From Melioribacter sp. (GTDB lineage Bacteria > Bacteroidota > Ignavibacteria > Ignavibacteriales > Melioribacteraceae), in the NCBI GenBank assembly GCA_020723965.1, contig DYHW01000001.1, positions 1 to 64,000 of the forward strand: a stretch of 64,000 nt of DNA, given 5' to 3'. The position numbers and the translations under genes were made by a program. Within the stretch, counting starts at the first letter, position 1; each line of letters starts with the position of its first letter. The notes beneath the pieces are model-generated. The model saw only the letters and a program-made list of their open reading frames with translations, did not search any database and was not told where the DNA came from. Positions 46,585 through 55,968 of the stretch are shown here, piece after piece.

Positions 46585-47301
46585 TTATTCCAACCAGCAT
46601 TTAAATAAAGTTTCTAGGTTAGATAATTCCTCTTCGTCCAAATCTAAAGAAACATAACTGGCAAAGTTGTCTAATATTACTACAGCGTTAATGCTTGTAT
46701 CCATTTTTTCCATGTCTGCAATCTTCTGCGCTATGTTCCTGTTTATTTTTTGAATCTCCTCATAAATATATTTTAATCCCTTCAGTTCCCAATCCGGGTT
46801 AAGACCTTTTTTATTTCTAAGAAATTGAGCAATTAAATACATTGAGAAAGCTCTAAATTCTGTTTCTTCAATAGTTGCGAAAGGGAGATGGTATTGAACA
46901 AGCGGTTTTAGCTTGTCTAAAACAGGGCAGCCGCTGGTAACCATAATAATCCCTATCAAACTGCCGGCGCCCGTTTGAATTGAAGTTTCTTTAAAATAAG
47001 TTCGTTGATTTGATTCGGCATAAATTTTTACTTTTTCGTAAGAAGGAATTCCATCAAAGAATTCAATAACACTATTTAGATTTGCTGCAACAGGACAGTA
47101 TTCTTTATTTATTTCTACACAATCTTTAACTGGGCAATTTATATTTGTCTGCTTTGCCCAAGCAGGAATTACTGAGTTTGGAGGTCTGATGAATGAAAGG
47201 GTTTCCTTGTTAAGTTCGATCTCGAAAACTTTTTCTTTCATATTCTGAAAAATAAACCGGTAAGTGTAATTTAAAGTGTCATTTTCACTTGAATCGTGCA
47301 T
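46585..47301 (-). CDS. Hypothetical cysteine-containing protein (DUF6901-like)
   Basis: The 238-residue product starts with a short beta region (YTYRFIFQNMKEKVFEIELN, ETLSFI), then a Cys cluster (NINCPVKDCVEINKEYCPVA, about 55-73) and a fourth Cys in SGCPVLDKL, and an all-helical C-terminus. The Cys pattern could bind a metal or Fe-S cluster. I recall the N-terminal pattern from DUF6901-type proteins but am not sure. It lies 10 bases after the nitronate monooxygenase gene on the same strand, suggesting a functional link. Confidence 0.5.
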   Translation of the reverse strand: MHDSSENDTLNYTYRFIFQNMKEKVFEIELNKETLSFIRPPNSVIPAWAKQTNINCPVKDCVEINKEYCPVAANLNSVIEFFDGIPSYEKVKIYAESNQRTYFKETSIQTGAGSLIGIIMVTSGCPVLDKLKPLVQYHLPFATIEETEFRAFSMYLIAQFLRNKKGLNPDWELKGLKYIYEEIQKINRNIAQKIADMEKMDTSINAVVILDNFASYVSLDLDEEELSNLETLFKCWLE

Positions 47302-47311
47302 ATGGCTTCAG

Positions 47312-48262
47312 TCAAACAGAGGTTTTAATTCTTTCCATTACAAAATCATATTCTTCAATGAATTTAGCAAATAATTCTTTTACAGGTAAAATTTCTTTTA
47401 CCAATCCGGCGCCTTGCCCTGCTTCCAACATTCCTTGTTTTAGATCGCCGTCAAAAATTCCAAGCCGCTCTCTTTTGAAACCGAGCAGTTGTTTCAGTTC
47501 ATCTTCTTTGGCGCCATTAAGTTCAGCTTTATGAACCAGTTCGCTAAATTCATTTTTGATCATTCGCGCCGAACTTATTTTTTTCAAGATCAAAATTGTA
47601 TCGTTGTCTTTGGCTTCAACAATTTTATGTTTGTAATTAGGATGAGCGGAAGATTCAGTTGTCGCGGCAAAACGTGTTCCTATTTGAACTCCCTCTGCGC
47701 CGAGAGCAAGGGCAGCAAGAATTCCTCGTCCGTCAACTATTCCTCCAGCCGCAATAACTGGAATTTTTAATGAATCAACAAGCTGCGGTATTAAACAGAA
47801 AGTTGTAATCTCCTCTGCTCCGTTATGACCTCCGGCTTCAACGCCTTCTCCAACAACCGCATCACAGCCAACGCTTTCTGCTTTAAGAGCAAATTTTACC
47901 GAAGGAACAACGTGTACAACTATGATGTTATTTTTTTTCAATTCGTCAATAAATTTTCCCGGATGACCAGCAGAAGAAAAAACAATTTTAACTTCTTCAT
48001 CAATAACAACTTTTATCAGATCGGCTGCATCGCCGCGTAGTAATGGTACGTTTACGCCAAATGGGTTTTCTGTTGCGGCTTTGCATTTCTGAATATGTTC
48101 TCGTAAAAGGTCCGGTTTCATAGAACCCGCGCCGATTAAACCCAATCCTCCATTATTTGAAACGGCTGATGCAAGTTTCCATCCGCTTACCCAAACCATT
48201 CCCGCTTGAATTATAGGATATTCAATTCCAAGCAATTGCGTTATTCGATTATTTATTTTCAT
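47312..48262 (-). CDS. Nitronate monooxygenase / FabK-like flavoenzyme
   Basis: The 316-residue product is an FMN barrel of the NPD/FabK family: TQLLGIEYPIIQAGMVWVSG, NPFGVNVPLL, VGEGVEAGGHNGAEEITTFC, IAAGGIVDGRGILAALALGA and GVQIGTRFAAT. Members either oxidise nitronates or act as enoyl-ACP reductases (FabK); the EAGGH motif occurs in both. Without sequence comparison I cannot choose. A Cys-rich hypothetical gene follows 10 bases downstream. Confidence 0.82.
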   Translation of the reverse strand: MKINNRITQLLGIEYPIIQAGMVWVSGWKLASAVSNNGGLGLIGAGSMKPDLLREHIQKCKAATENPFGVNVPLLRGDAADLIKVVIDEEVKIVFSSAGHPGKFIDELKKNNIIVVHVVPSVKFALKAESVGCDAVVGEGVEAGGHNGAEEITTFCLIPQLVDSLKIPVIAAGGIVDGRGILAALALGAEGVQIGTRFAATTESSAHPNYKHKIVEAKDNDTILILKKISSARMIKNEFSELVHKAELNGAKEDELKQLLGFKRERLGIFDGDLKQGMLEAGQGAGLVKEILPVKELFAKFIEEYDFVMERIKTSV

Positions 48263-48350
48263 TGGGTTTCATTTTTATTAAATAATTTCTTTTTCTAATA
48301 TACAAAAATCAATCCGAAGCGATAATACCAAACTATAACCGATTCACAAA

Positions 48351-48440
48351 TCCCAAACAATTACCAATTATCATATTCACAAACTCCAAGAAATAAATTG
48401 GTAATTGACGATTGAGAATTATTTGGAGCTTGGTGTTGTT
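48351..48440. repeat. Intergenic inverted repeat (AATTGGTAATTG family)
   Basis: CAATTACCAATT (48358-48369) and AATTGGTAATTG (48396-48407) are perfect 12-base arms. Outside them, AAACTCCAAG and TTTGGAGCTTGG pair more loosely. The AT-rich element lies in the 257-base gap between two divergent genes; the rest of that gap should hold their promoters. Similar AATTG-rich strings occur at 55908. Confidence 0.65.
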
Positions 48441-48519
48441 ATTTGAGATTTATTTAATTATTTGTTAAAAGCAGACCTATTAAGTAAATTCGCAACAGTA
48501 AAAATAAAAAAGGAAATAA

Positions 48520-49497
48520 TTGAGAGCTGTAATTCCCGCGGCTGGATTTGGAACAAGATTAAAACCGCACACTTATTCTCTTCCAAAAGTATTACTTAAT
48601 GTTGGCGGCAAACCGATCATCGGGCACATTGTAGACAAGATATTGGAAGAAGGAATTACTAAAGCAACTTTTGTTGTTGGGTACTTAGGCGAAAAAATTG
48701 TTGAATATGTAAACAGCAATTACCCGATGCTAGAAGCAAGTTTTGTTTCGCAAGAACTTGCGCTTGGATTAGGGCATGCAATTCAGACTGCTGCTTCAAC
48801 TTTTGAGAATGAGGAAATTTTTATAATTCTTGGCGATACAATTTTTGATGTTGACTTAAAAACCGTTTTCGCTAAAAGAACGAGCGCTTTAGGCGTTAAA
48901 ACTGTAGATGACCCTTCCCGTTTTGGCGTTGCTGTCTGCGAAAATGAAAAAATTGTGAAGCTAATTGAAAAGCCGAAGGAATTGATATCGAAACTAGCGC
49001 TTGTTGGATTGTATTACATTACTAACTCGAAGCTGCTTATTGAATCTCTCAACGAACTTTTTGAAAAAGATATTACAACGCGCGGCGAATATCAGTTGAC
49101 AGACGCGCTTCAAATTATGATCGATAAAGGGGAGACTCTAACAACATTTCAGGTTGACGGGTGGTATGATTGCGGCAAGCCGGAAACGCTTCTAGCTACA
49201 AATCGGTTTTTGTTAACTAAAGGGGGAACAAACAGAAAAGTTGATAATTCTGTTATTTGCGACCCGGTTTTTATTGCTGAAAGCGCTGTTGTAAAAAATT
49301 CCGTGATTGGACCTTTTACCACAATATCTGATAACTGTGAAGTTACAGACTCGATCGTTCGCAATTCTATTATCAGTTCCGGTGCAAAAATTGAAAAGGC
49401 AATGCTCGAGAATTCGATCATCGGCAGCAGTGCAATTGTAAAAAGTAATTTTAAAAAATTAAATGCCGGCGATTCATCCGAAATAGAATTTAACTAA
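48520..49497 (+). CDS. Sugar-phosphate nucleotidyltransferase (RmlA-like, long type)
   Basis: The start is a TTG at 48520, six bases after an AGGA site; no ATG gives the complete N-terminal fold. The 325-residue product begins RAVIPAAGFGTRLKPHTYSL (signature GxGTRL...PK), has GDTIFDVDL and GEYQLTDALQ, and ends with a short left-handed helix (AVVKNSVIGP, TDSIVRNSII). Such enzymes make dTDP-, UDP- or GDP-sugars from sugar-1-phosphates; substrate unknown. The metK gene follows 17 bases downstream. Confidence 0.85.
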   Translation: MRAVIPAAGFGTRLKPHTYSLPKVLLNVGGKPIIGHIVDKILEEGITKATFVVGYLGEKIVEYVNSNYPMLEASFVSQELALGLGHAIQTAASTFENEEIFIILGDTIFDVDLKTVFAKRTSALGVKTVDDPSRFGVAVCENEKIVKLIEKPKELISKLALVGLYYITNSKLLIESLNELFEKDITTRGEYQLTDALQIMIDKGETLTTFQVDGWYDCGKPETLLATNRFLLTKGGTNRKVDNSVICDPVFIAESAVVKNSVIGPFTTISDNCEVTDSIVRNSIISSGAKIEKAMLENSIIGSSAIVKSNFKKLNAGDSSEIEFN

Positions 49498-49514
49498 AAG
49501 AAAAAGAGGACTAA

Positions 49515-50657
49515 ATGCCATACCTATTCACATCAGAATCTGTTTCCGAAGGACATCCGGATAAAGTGTGCGATGCGATCTCGGACGGAATATTAGATGC
49601 AATTTTCAAACAGGATCCAAATGCGCGCGTCGCCTGCGAAACTTTCGTAACAACTGGATTAGTTGTTGTAGGCGGAGAAGTAACTACAAGCGCTTATGTT
49701 GATGTTGAATCTGTAGTTCGTAAAACAATTAAAAATATAGGTTATACAAAAGCTGAATTTAAATTCGATTCTGAATCATGCGGCGTATTAAATGCTATCC
49801 ACTCACAATCGCCTGATATTGCAATGGGTGTTGATAGAGGGGGCGCGGGAGATCAAGGAATTATGTTCGGATACGCCTGCGATCAAACGCCCGAGTTAAT
49901 GCCAATGCCGATTGTTTACGCTCATAAACTTGTTAAGCGTCTTGCTGATGTGCGAAAGAAAAATTCGAATCTTATGCCTTACCTTAGACCTGATGCAAAA
50001 TCGCAAGTTACAATTGAATATGATGATAACCACAAACCGCTACGTGTTGATGCGGTCGTTATTTCTACTCAACACGACGGTAATGTAACTCAGAAAAAAA
50101 TTAAAAAAGATGTGATCGAACATGTCATTAAAAAAGTTATTCCACAAAAATATCTTGATAATAAAACTAAATATTTTGTAAATCCAACCGGAAGATTCGA
50201 GATAGGAGGACCGCACGGAGACAGTGGTTTAACCGGCAGAAAAATTATTGTCGATACTTACGGCGGATGGGCGCCTCACGGCGGCGGCGCTTTTTCAGGA
50301 AAAGATCCTTCCAAAGTTGACCGCAGCGCAACTTACGCAGCAAGACATATTGCCAAAAATGTTGTTGCCGCTGGCATCGCTAAAGAATGTTTGGTTCAAG
50401 TTGCCTATGCAATAGGGGTTGCAGAACCAGTTTCAATTTTTGTCGATACAAAAAACACCGGGAAAATTTCGGACATAGAAATTGCTAAGATGATCAAGAA
50501 AGAGGTCGAGCTAACTCCGCGTGGAATTATTGAACGGCTTAAACTGTGCAGACCTATCTATCAAGCAACTTCGGCATACGGACACTTTGGAAGAAATGAA
50601 AAAGATTTTACTTGGGAAAAATTAGATCTGGTACCTGTGTTTAGAAAATATTTATAA
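49515..50657 (+). CDS. metK: S-adenosylmethionine synthase
   Basis: The 380-residue product has the MetK landmarks: [20 protein letters not shown] at the start, [12 protein letters not shown] in the middle, and [20 protein letters not shown]. It condenses ATP and methionine to SAM, as a tetramer with Mg and K. A GAGGACTAA site precedes the ATG. It is followed 14 bases later by ahcY, so synthesis of the methyl donor and recycling of its product are co-transcribed. I see no SAM riboswitch upstream. Confidence 0.96.
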   Translation: MPYLFTSESVSEGHPDKVCDAISDGILDAIFKQDPNARVACETFVTTGLVVVGGEVTTSAYVDVESVVRKTIKNIGYTKAEFKFDSESCGVLNAIHSQSPDIAMGVDRGGAGDQGIMFGYACDQTPELMPMPIVYAHKLVKRLADVRKKNSNLMPYLRPDAKSQVTIEYDDNHKPLRVDAVVISTQHDGNVTQKKIKKDVIEHVIKKVIPQKYLDNKTKYFVNPTGRFEIGGPHGDSGLTGRKIIVDTYGGWAPHGGGAFSGKDPSKVDRSATYAARHIAKNVVAAGIAKECLVQVAYAIGVAEPVSIFVDTKNTGKISDIEIAKMIKKEVELTPRGIIERLKLCRPIYQATSAYGHFGRNEKDFTWEKLDLVPVFRKYL

Positions 50658-50671
50658 CCAGGAGGAAAAAA

Positions 50672-51991
50672 ATGAGTCATGTAATAGAAACGAAATCTTT
50701 GGATTATAAAGTAAAGGATATATCTTTGGCAGAGTGGGGGAGGAAAGAGATAAAATTAGCCGAAGCAGAAATGCCCGGCTTGATGTCGCTTAGAAGTCAA
50801 TATCGCCAAACCAAACCTCTTCAAGGGGCAAGAATTGCAGGCTGCCTTCACATGACGATTCAAACTGCAGTTTTAATTGAAACGCTGATTGAATTGGGCG
50901 CCGAAGTGAGATGGTCTTCTTGTAATATTTTTTCAACCCAAGATCATGCAGCCGCCGCAATTGCCGACGCCGGCGTGCCGGTTTTTGCTTGGAAAGGAAT
51001 GAGCTTAGAAGAATTCGATTGGTGTATTGAGCAAACATTATTCTTTGGCGATGATAAAAAACCTTTGAACATGATCTTAGATGACGGCGGCGACTTGACC
51101 AACATGGTTTTAGATAAATTCCCGGAGCTTGTTAAAGGTATAAAAGGAATTTCTGAAGAAACAACAACCGGCGTTCATCGTTTATATGAAAGAGCCGCAA
51201 GGGGAACGCTTCCTATTCCTGCAATCAACGTTAACGATTCGGTAACAAAATCAAAATTTGATAACAAATACGGATGCCGCGAATCTTTAGTTGATGCAAT
51301 ACGAAGAGCAACAGACTTAATGATGGCTGGCAAAGTTGCAGTTGTTGCCGGATACGGAGATGTTGGAAAAGGATCTGCTCAATCTTTAAGAAGCGCTGGC
51401 GTTAGAGTTATTATTTCGGAAATTGATCCTATCTGCGCTTTGCAAGCTGCTATGGACGGCTATGAAGTGAAGAAAATGATAAATGCTGTTCCCCGCGCTG
51501 ATATTATTGTAACAGCAACCGGTAATATCGATGTTGTAACAGAAGGACATTTCCGTCTGATGAAAGATAAAGCTGTAGTTTGTAATATAGGTCATTTCGA
51601 TAATGAAATTGATATGGCTTGGTTAAATGAAAACTACGGAGACACAAAAGACACTATTAAACCGCAAGTTGATAAATATACAATTGACGGAAAAGATATT
51701 ATTGTTTTGGCCGAAGGCAGACTTGTTAACCTTGGATGCGCAACGGGTCATCCTTCTTTTGTGATGTCTAATTCCTTTACAAATCAGGTCCTTGCACAGA
51801 TCGAACTTTGGAATCATCCGGATAAATATGAAAATAAAGTTTATACGCTTCCCAAGCATCTTGATGAACAAGTTGCAAGTCTTCATTTAGAAAAAATAGG
51901 CGTTGAATTAGACCGGCTAAATGAAAAACAGGCAAAATACATCGGCGTTAAAATTGACGGACCGTATAAACCGGATTATTACAGATACTAA
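50672..51991 (+). CDS. ahcY: Adenosylhomocysteinase (SAH hydrolase)
   Basis: The 439-residue product is an NAD-dependent SAH hydrolase: [47 protein letters not shown], and the NAD motif [16 protein letters not shown]. It splits S-adenosylhomocysteine into adenosine and homocysteine. The strong AGGAGG site and 14-base spacing tie it to metK upstream; a bidirectional terminator follows. Confidence 0.96.
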   Translation: MSHVIETKSLDYKVKDISLAEWGRKEIKLAEAEMPGLMSLRSQYRQTKPLQGARIAGCLHMTIQTAVLIETLIELGAEVRWSSCNIFSTQDHAAAAIADAGVPVFAWKGMSLEEFDWCIEQTLFFGDDKKPLNMILDDGGDLTNMVLDKFPELVKGIKGISEETTTGVHRLYERAARGTLPIPAINVNDSVTKSKFDNKYGCRESLVDAIRRATDLMMAGKVAVVAGYGDVGKGSAQSLRSAGVRVIISEIDPICALQAAMDGYEVKKMINAVPRADIIVTATGNIDVVTEGHFRLMKDKAVVCNIGHFDNEIDMAWLNENYGDTKDTIKPQVDKYTIDGKDIIVLAEGRLVNLGCATGHPSFVMSNSFTNQVLAQIELWNHPDKYENKVYTLPKHLDEQVASLHLEKIGVELDRLNEKQAKYIGVKIDGPYKPDYYRY

Positions 51992-52073
51992 GCAAAAAAA
52001 CAGGGCAGGTCCCTCTAAACTATTTCTTCTAAAGCGTTAAAACGAAAAACAAAAAGGAACCAAAAATTTCAGA

Positions 52074-52114
52074 GAGGGGCTTCTCAGAATTAAAAGTTAT
52101 GAGAAGCCCCTTTT
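52074..52114. terminator. Bidirectional rho-independent terminator
   Basis: GGGGCTTCTCA (52076-52086) and TGAGAAGCCCC (52100-52110) form a perfect 11-base-pair stem with a T-run after it on the plus strand. It separates the convergent ahcY and response-regulator transcripts and can serve both. Confidence 0.9.
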
Positions 52115-52115
52115 G

Positions 52116-52559
52116 CTAAGTAATGGCTAAACCACTTAAGTGTGTGGGTGTGTTATCTAAAAAAAATTTTCCTTTTGCCTTCAGAAGATTGAAAAGAGTA
52201 TCTAGTAGCAATCGAGTATCCGACGGCTTACTTATGTAAGCATCGCATCCGGCATCTAATGCGTTAATTCTATCTTTGTATAATGCATGCGCTGTATAGC
52301 AAATTACAGGTATCTCGGAATGGTTAGGATTATTCTTCAATTCTTTGGTAAGGTCTAGACCATTCTTTTTTCCTTTTATGGAAATGTCCATCAAGATTAT
52401 ATCGTATCGTTTTTGATCCAACATTTCATAAAAAGTATCGGACGAATCGCAAACGTCAACAGAGAAATATTTCTCTAAAAAAAATTCCAAAAACTCCTGA
52501 TTTTCAACATCATCTTCAGCAATCAAGAGTTTCGGTTTAGGTGCGTCTGATATCCCCAT
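52116..52559 (-). CDS. Single-domain response regulator, last gene of the overlapping signalling operon
   Basis: The 147-residue product is a receiver: D16-D17, phospho-acceptor D58 (IILMDISIKG), switch Thr in VICYTAHAL, and Lys in AYISKPSD. There is no output domain. Its ATG, with GGGGAT upstream, sits 37 bases inside the end of the kinase gene, so it is translationally coupled and almost certainly the kinase's partner. It may act by protein interaction like CheY or Spo0F. Confidence 0.88.
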   Translation of the reverse strand: MGISDAPKPKLLIAEDDVENQEFLEFFLEKYFSVDVCDSSDTFYEMLDQKRYDIILMDISIKGKKNGLDLTKELKNNPNHSEIPVICYTAHALYKDRINALDAGCDAYISKPSDTRLLLDTLFNLLKAKGKFFLDNTPTHLSGLAIT

Positions 52560-53836
52560 TTTTTATCCCCGCTTAAAATTACTGTAAATTTAGAACCGAC
52601 TTTCGGTTCGCTTGTAACTTTGATCTTTGCATTGTTCAGATCTAAAAAATTCTTTACAATTGCTAATCCAAGACCGGTTCCGTCGTATCGCCTTGTATAA
52701 CCGATTTCTTCCTGAGTAAAAGGAATGAACAACTGATCGATAAATTCTTTAGACATTCCTTTGCCGGTGTCGCTTATATCAACACATGCTGTATCTTGAC
52801 AGCGGTAAATTTTTATATCCACTTTTCCTTCTTTTGTGTATTTAATTGCGTTATCAAGAAGGTTTAAAAACACTTGAGAAATTGAATAGTGATCGCAAGA
52901 AACCATTACAATATCTTCAAGTGTGTTTGTAAGAGTAAACTCGAGTTTCTTTTCTTCTGCAAGAGAAAGATATTCATAATGAAGAGTTCTAAGAAGCGCA
53001 TGAAGATCAATATTTTCCATACGCGGCTCGTATTTACCTGTTTGGAGCTGCGACATATTTAGAAGAAGATCAAACGTTCTGTATAAACGTTTGCTGTTGT
53101 TTTTAATCGATTTCAAAATAGAATGCAATTCTTCACGCTTTTCTTCTTTGAACTCTTCGGCTAAAAGATCCGAGTAACCAACTATAACATTCAACGGCGA
53201 GCGGATCTCGTGAGATATTTGTGCAAGAAAATATTCTTTCAGCTTTTTAGATTCTTCCGCCTTTACTAAAGCTTCTTTCAATTCTTGTTCGGTCTTTTTT
53301 AGGTCAGTTATATTGCGTCCAAAAACCTGGCATATTCCAAATTTTGAGACGCCGGTAACCAAGAATTGATAGTAATGCCTGCCAAGCAGAGTTGTGTAGT
53401 TGATAGTTTTTTCATTTTCAATTATATCTTTAATTTCATGCTCATGCAGAAATGGAAAAATGTTTTGAACGAGATCGCCGACTAATAATTTATTCGGCAG
53501 TATTTTGTGTGCGGAATTATTTGCCAGAATAATTATGCCGGATTCGTTGAATCTAAAAATTGGATCTGGCGAGAGGGATGCAAAAAGCGCCATTAGTTCT
53601 GCCTGCTGCCGCTTTAGGTTTTCTTCTTCTTGAAGGTGCCTCTTCCGCATAGGAATTATTACATAGCGGTAAAAAATATATGTTACCACCATAATAACAA
53701 CTATCAACAATAGAGAAAGCAGAAGCGGGTTCTCTAAGCTAAACAGCAGGTCCCGGTTTATCTTCTCTAAAGATTGAAAAGTAGAGTCCAAAGATGATTT
53801 GGGCAATACTTGTAAGAAAAAAGAAAGCAGTTGCAT
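52523..53836 (-). CDS. PAS sensor histidine kinase with one membrane helix
   Basis: The ATG at 53836 (MQLLSFFLQV) has a GAG site ten bases upstream and was preferred to the TTG two codons earlier. The 437-residue product has one membrane helix (LLLSLLLIVVIMVVTYIFYR, about residues 38-57), a PAS domain (about 85-195), HisKA with His in FLAQISHEIRSPLN, and HATPase with LLDNAIKYT, DTGKGM and DGTGLGLAI. Its first 98 bases overlap the preceding multi-pass gene. That gene ends in a hydrophobic segment read in another frame, so both frames are probably used. The C-terminal half resembles the kinase at 4557. Confidence 0.85.
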   Translation of the reverse strand: MQLLSFFLQVLPKSSLDSTFQSLEKINRDLLFSLENPLLLSLLLIVVIMVVTYIFYRYVIIPMRKRHLQEEENLKRQQAELMALFASLSPDPIFRFNESGIIILANNSAHKILPNKLLVGDLVQNIFPFLHEHEIKDIIENEKTINYTTLLGRHYYQFLVTGVSKFGICQVFGRNITDLKKTEQELKEALVKAEESKKLKEYFLAQISHEIRSPLNVIVGYSDLLAEEFKEEKREELHSILKSIKNNSKRLYRTFDLLLNMSQLQTGKYEPRMENIDLHALLRTLHYEYLSLAEEKKLEFTLTNTLEDIVMVSCDHYSISQVFLNLLDNAIKYTKEGKVDIKIYRCQDTACVDISDTGKGMSKEFIDQLFIPFTQEEIGYTRRYDGTGLGLAIVKNFLDLNNAKIKVTSEPKVGSKFTVILSGDKKWGYQTHLNRNS

Positions 53837-54314
53837 CGGCAAAACTCATTAGCATGTTAAAAAATTTTAGAATAACTGTAAGCATATATAACAACAAAAA
53901 AATGTAAAAAACAGATATATGACTTGCTGAGACATAACGAACTATAAATTCTTTTAAGAATATGAAGAATATGAAAAAGTTAATAAGGATTATGAACGTA
54001 AAGTAAAATTTGTAATCAAATTGAAACGAGGACACGAAAAGAATAAGCAGCAGAATTGAAACTAGAAGTATTCTGTATTTGCGGAGGTTTTCTTTGCCAA
54101 GTAATGAAACAATTAGAAGAAAAGAAATTCCCATGAAAATAATAGGAGAAATATTATCTAACGAGAAAGATTTAAGTACAAGAGAGATAGGATCACTAAC
54201 TGCAAGTATTAGAAAATACCAAAATAGATTTCCTCTAAATTGCCTTATAGGAGGAATCAACCAAACTATTATGCTTGTAAAATAGAGTATTTTAAAAATT
54301 TCGGGGATGGTCAT
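53739..54314 (-). CDS. Multi-pass membrane protein, sensor-like partner of the kinase
   Basis: The ATG at 54314 shares its A with the TAA of the upstream gene (TAATG junction) and follows GGGA, which decides the start over a TTG four codons earlier. The 191-residue product is almost entirely hydrophobic, with about six or seven helices (FIILINFFIFFIFLKEFIV and others) and short loops. I do not recognise a family. It is embedded between a secreted protein and a histidine kinase, overlapping both, so a role as a membrane sensor or transmitter is inferred. Confidence 0.6.
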   Translation of the reverse strand: MTIPEIFKILYFTSIIVWLIPPIRQFRGNLFWYFLILAVSDPISLVLKSFSLDNISPIIFMGISFLLIVSLLGKENLRKYRILLVSILLLILFVSSFQFDYKFYFTFIILINFFIFFIFLKEFIVRYVSASHISVFYIFLLLYMLTVILKFFNMLMSFADATAFFFLTSIAQIIFGLYFSIFREDKPGPAV

Positions 54315-54769
54315 TAGTCCCAACAAGCTGGTGGACAGACTGTGGAAAATTCAAGCGTAGCAGAATCTGAAGATATAGTTATAACATTAGCTCTTCTTTC
54401 TACTGCCACTTTAGGTCCGGTAGCAGTTGCAAGAAGTTCTGCAACCTTATCTTTACTGTAAACGTACATAGTTTCGTCGTTTGTAATAAATTCGTTTTCG
54501 TCAGAAAGAGGTTGTCTTTTTTCGTCTCTGATGATAACGCGGTTATTCTTAATTGTAAATAAAACATAGTCTTTTGCTTTAGCTACGGCTGCTCTCAATT
54601 GTCCTGTGTTAATTTCTAGGGAGCCGATAACTTTTCCGAACAACACATCTGCTTCCTGCTTGTCGAATATTTTTCCAACAGTGCCATATTTGCCCTGTGC
54701 GGCTGTAATTGATACGAATGCCAACAATATAATAACGACAAGCGCGGTTTTTGAAATAATAGTTTTCAT
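54314..54769 (-). CDS. Secreted protein of unknown function, first gene of the signalling operon
   Basis: The 151-residue product has a signal peptide (residues 1-24, cut after TAA), a compact domain with KIFDKQEADVLFGKVIGSLE and YVLFTIKNNRVIIRDEKRQP, and a distinctive Cys-rich end (STVCPPACWD). It should be periplasmic. It leads a four-gene overlapping set with a multi-pass membrane protein, a kinase and a receiver; it could be the ligand-binding or modulating part. I recognise no family. Confidence 0.6.
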   Translation of the reverse strand: MKTIISKTALVVIILLAFVSITAAQGKYGTVGKIFDKQEADVLFGKVIGSLEINTGQLRAAVAKAKDYVLFTIKNNRVIIRDEKRQPLSDENEFITNDETMYVYSKDKVAELLATATGPKVAVERRANVITISSDSATLEFSTVCPPACWD

Positions 54770-54876
54770 AATAACTCCTCGTTGTTTTTTAGTTAATTTA
54801 TTATTAGTTAAGCAATATAAAAGGCAAAAAGCTTATAATAATATATTGAGTTCTTAGATAAATTACGATAGAATTA

Positions 54877-55902
54877 TTAAAAAAATACGCCTGCAATTTT
54901 GGTTTTGCAAGCGGGGCAATGCGCCGCCTCAAGTTTATAATCTGTAACATTGTGCCATTCTCGTTTTATCAATATCACCTTACATACCGGGCAATAAGTA
55001 TTTTGCGCTGGGGGGTCATAAACATTTCCAACATAGCAATATTTAATTCCAAGTGAAAGAGCAATTTGACGAGCCGAACTTAGTGTTTTTGCCGGAGTGC
55101 GCGGCTTATCTTTCATTTTGAAATCCGGATGGAATGCCGTGAAGTGAAGCGGAACCTCGTCTCCAAGGTTTTCCAATATCCATTGGCACATCTGTTTTAT
55201 CTCTTCTTCGGAATCGTTTTCACCGGGAATAAGAAGTGTTGTTATTTCGAACCAAACATCAGTTTCTTTTTTGATCCATATCAGCGTATCAAGAACAAAT
55301 TCTAAATGAGAGAATGTGAGTTTGTGATAAAACGTTTCGGAAAAAGCTTTGAGATCAACATTAGCAGCATCGATGTATTTGTAAACCTCTTTACGCGCTT
55401 CTTTATCAATATAGCCGGCTGTAACCATTACAGATTTTATTCCTTCTTCGCGCGCAAGTTTAGAAATATCAATTACATATTCGCCAAAGATCACCGGATC
55501 ATTATAAGTGAAAGCAATTGACGGAGTGCGGTTTTTTTTTGCGAGCAAAACAACATCTTCCGGCGAAGCTGAGAGAGAGTGAACGCTGTCGAGTTTCGCT
55601 TTGCTTGTATTCCAGTTTTGACAAAATTTACACCCGAGATTACAACCGGCGGTTCCGAAACTTAAAATATTAGTACCCGGCAAAAAATGATTGAGCGGCT
55701 TCTTCTCAATCGGATCAATTGCAAAACCCGTTGGTCTGCCGTAACCGATTGAATAAAGTTTGCCGCCGATATTTTTACGTATAAAACAGAAGCCGGCTTG
55801 CCCTTCACCAATTGTGCAGTAGCGCGGACAAAGAGTGCAAAGAAGTTTCCCGTTATCGGCTTCATGCCACCACTTTGCAAGTTTGTAAGATGAATCACTC
55901 AT
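54877..55902 (-). CDS. amrS: AmmeMemoRadiSam-system radical SAM enzyme
   Basis: The ATG at 55902 was chosen over a TTG three codons earlier. The 341-residue product has the radical SAM cluster CNLGCKFC (CxxxCxxC), preceded by CTLCPRYCTIGEGQAGFC, and a C-terminal zinc-ribbon-like region (YCPVCK...HCPACK). This arrangement is that of AmrS/PflA-like proteins. AmrS is normally found with AmrA (AMMECR1) and AmrB (MEMO1), but neither is in this window. Substrate unknown. A short AATTG-rich repeat lies between its start and pyk. Confidence 0.85.
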   Translation of the reverse strand: MSDSSYKLAKWWHEADNGKLLCTLCPRYCTIGEGQAGFCFIRKNIGGKLYSIGYGRPTGFAIDPIEKKPLNHFLPGTNILSFGTAGCNLGCKFCQNWNTSKAKLDSVHSLSASPEDVVLLAKKNRTPSIAFTYNDPVIFGEYVIDISKLAREEGIKSVMVTAGYIDKEARKEVYKYIDAANVDLKAFSETFYHKLTFSHLEFVLDTLIWIKKETDVWFEITTLLIPGENDSEEEIKQMCQWILENLGDEVPLHFTAFHPDFKMKDKPRTPAKTLSSARQIALSLGIKYCYVGNVYDPPAQNTYCPVCKVILIKREWHNVTDYKLEAAHCPACKTKIAGVFF

Positions 55903-55907
55903 AAAAT

Positions 55908-55955
55908 GCAATTGCGAATTGTGAATTGATAATTGCGAATTGAAAAGGAAATAAT
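55908..55955. repeat. AATTGCGAATTG-type tandem/inverted repeat
   Basis: The unit AATTG(C/T)GAATTG recurs three times in about 45 bases, in the gap between amrS and pyk. Such strings can pair with each other and are found elsewhere in this window (near 48396). No coding content. Confidence 0.6.
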
Positions 55956-55968
55956 TCTCAATTGTCCA

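Noticed and set aside
49498..49514. SAM riboswitch before metK
   Set aside because: Only 17 bases separate metK from the previous gene, and none of the SAM motifs is visible upstream of the operon at 48263-48519.
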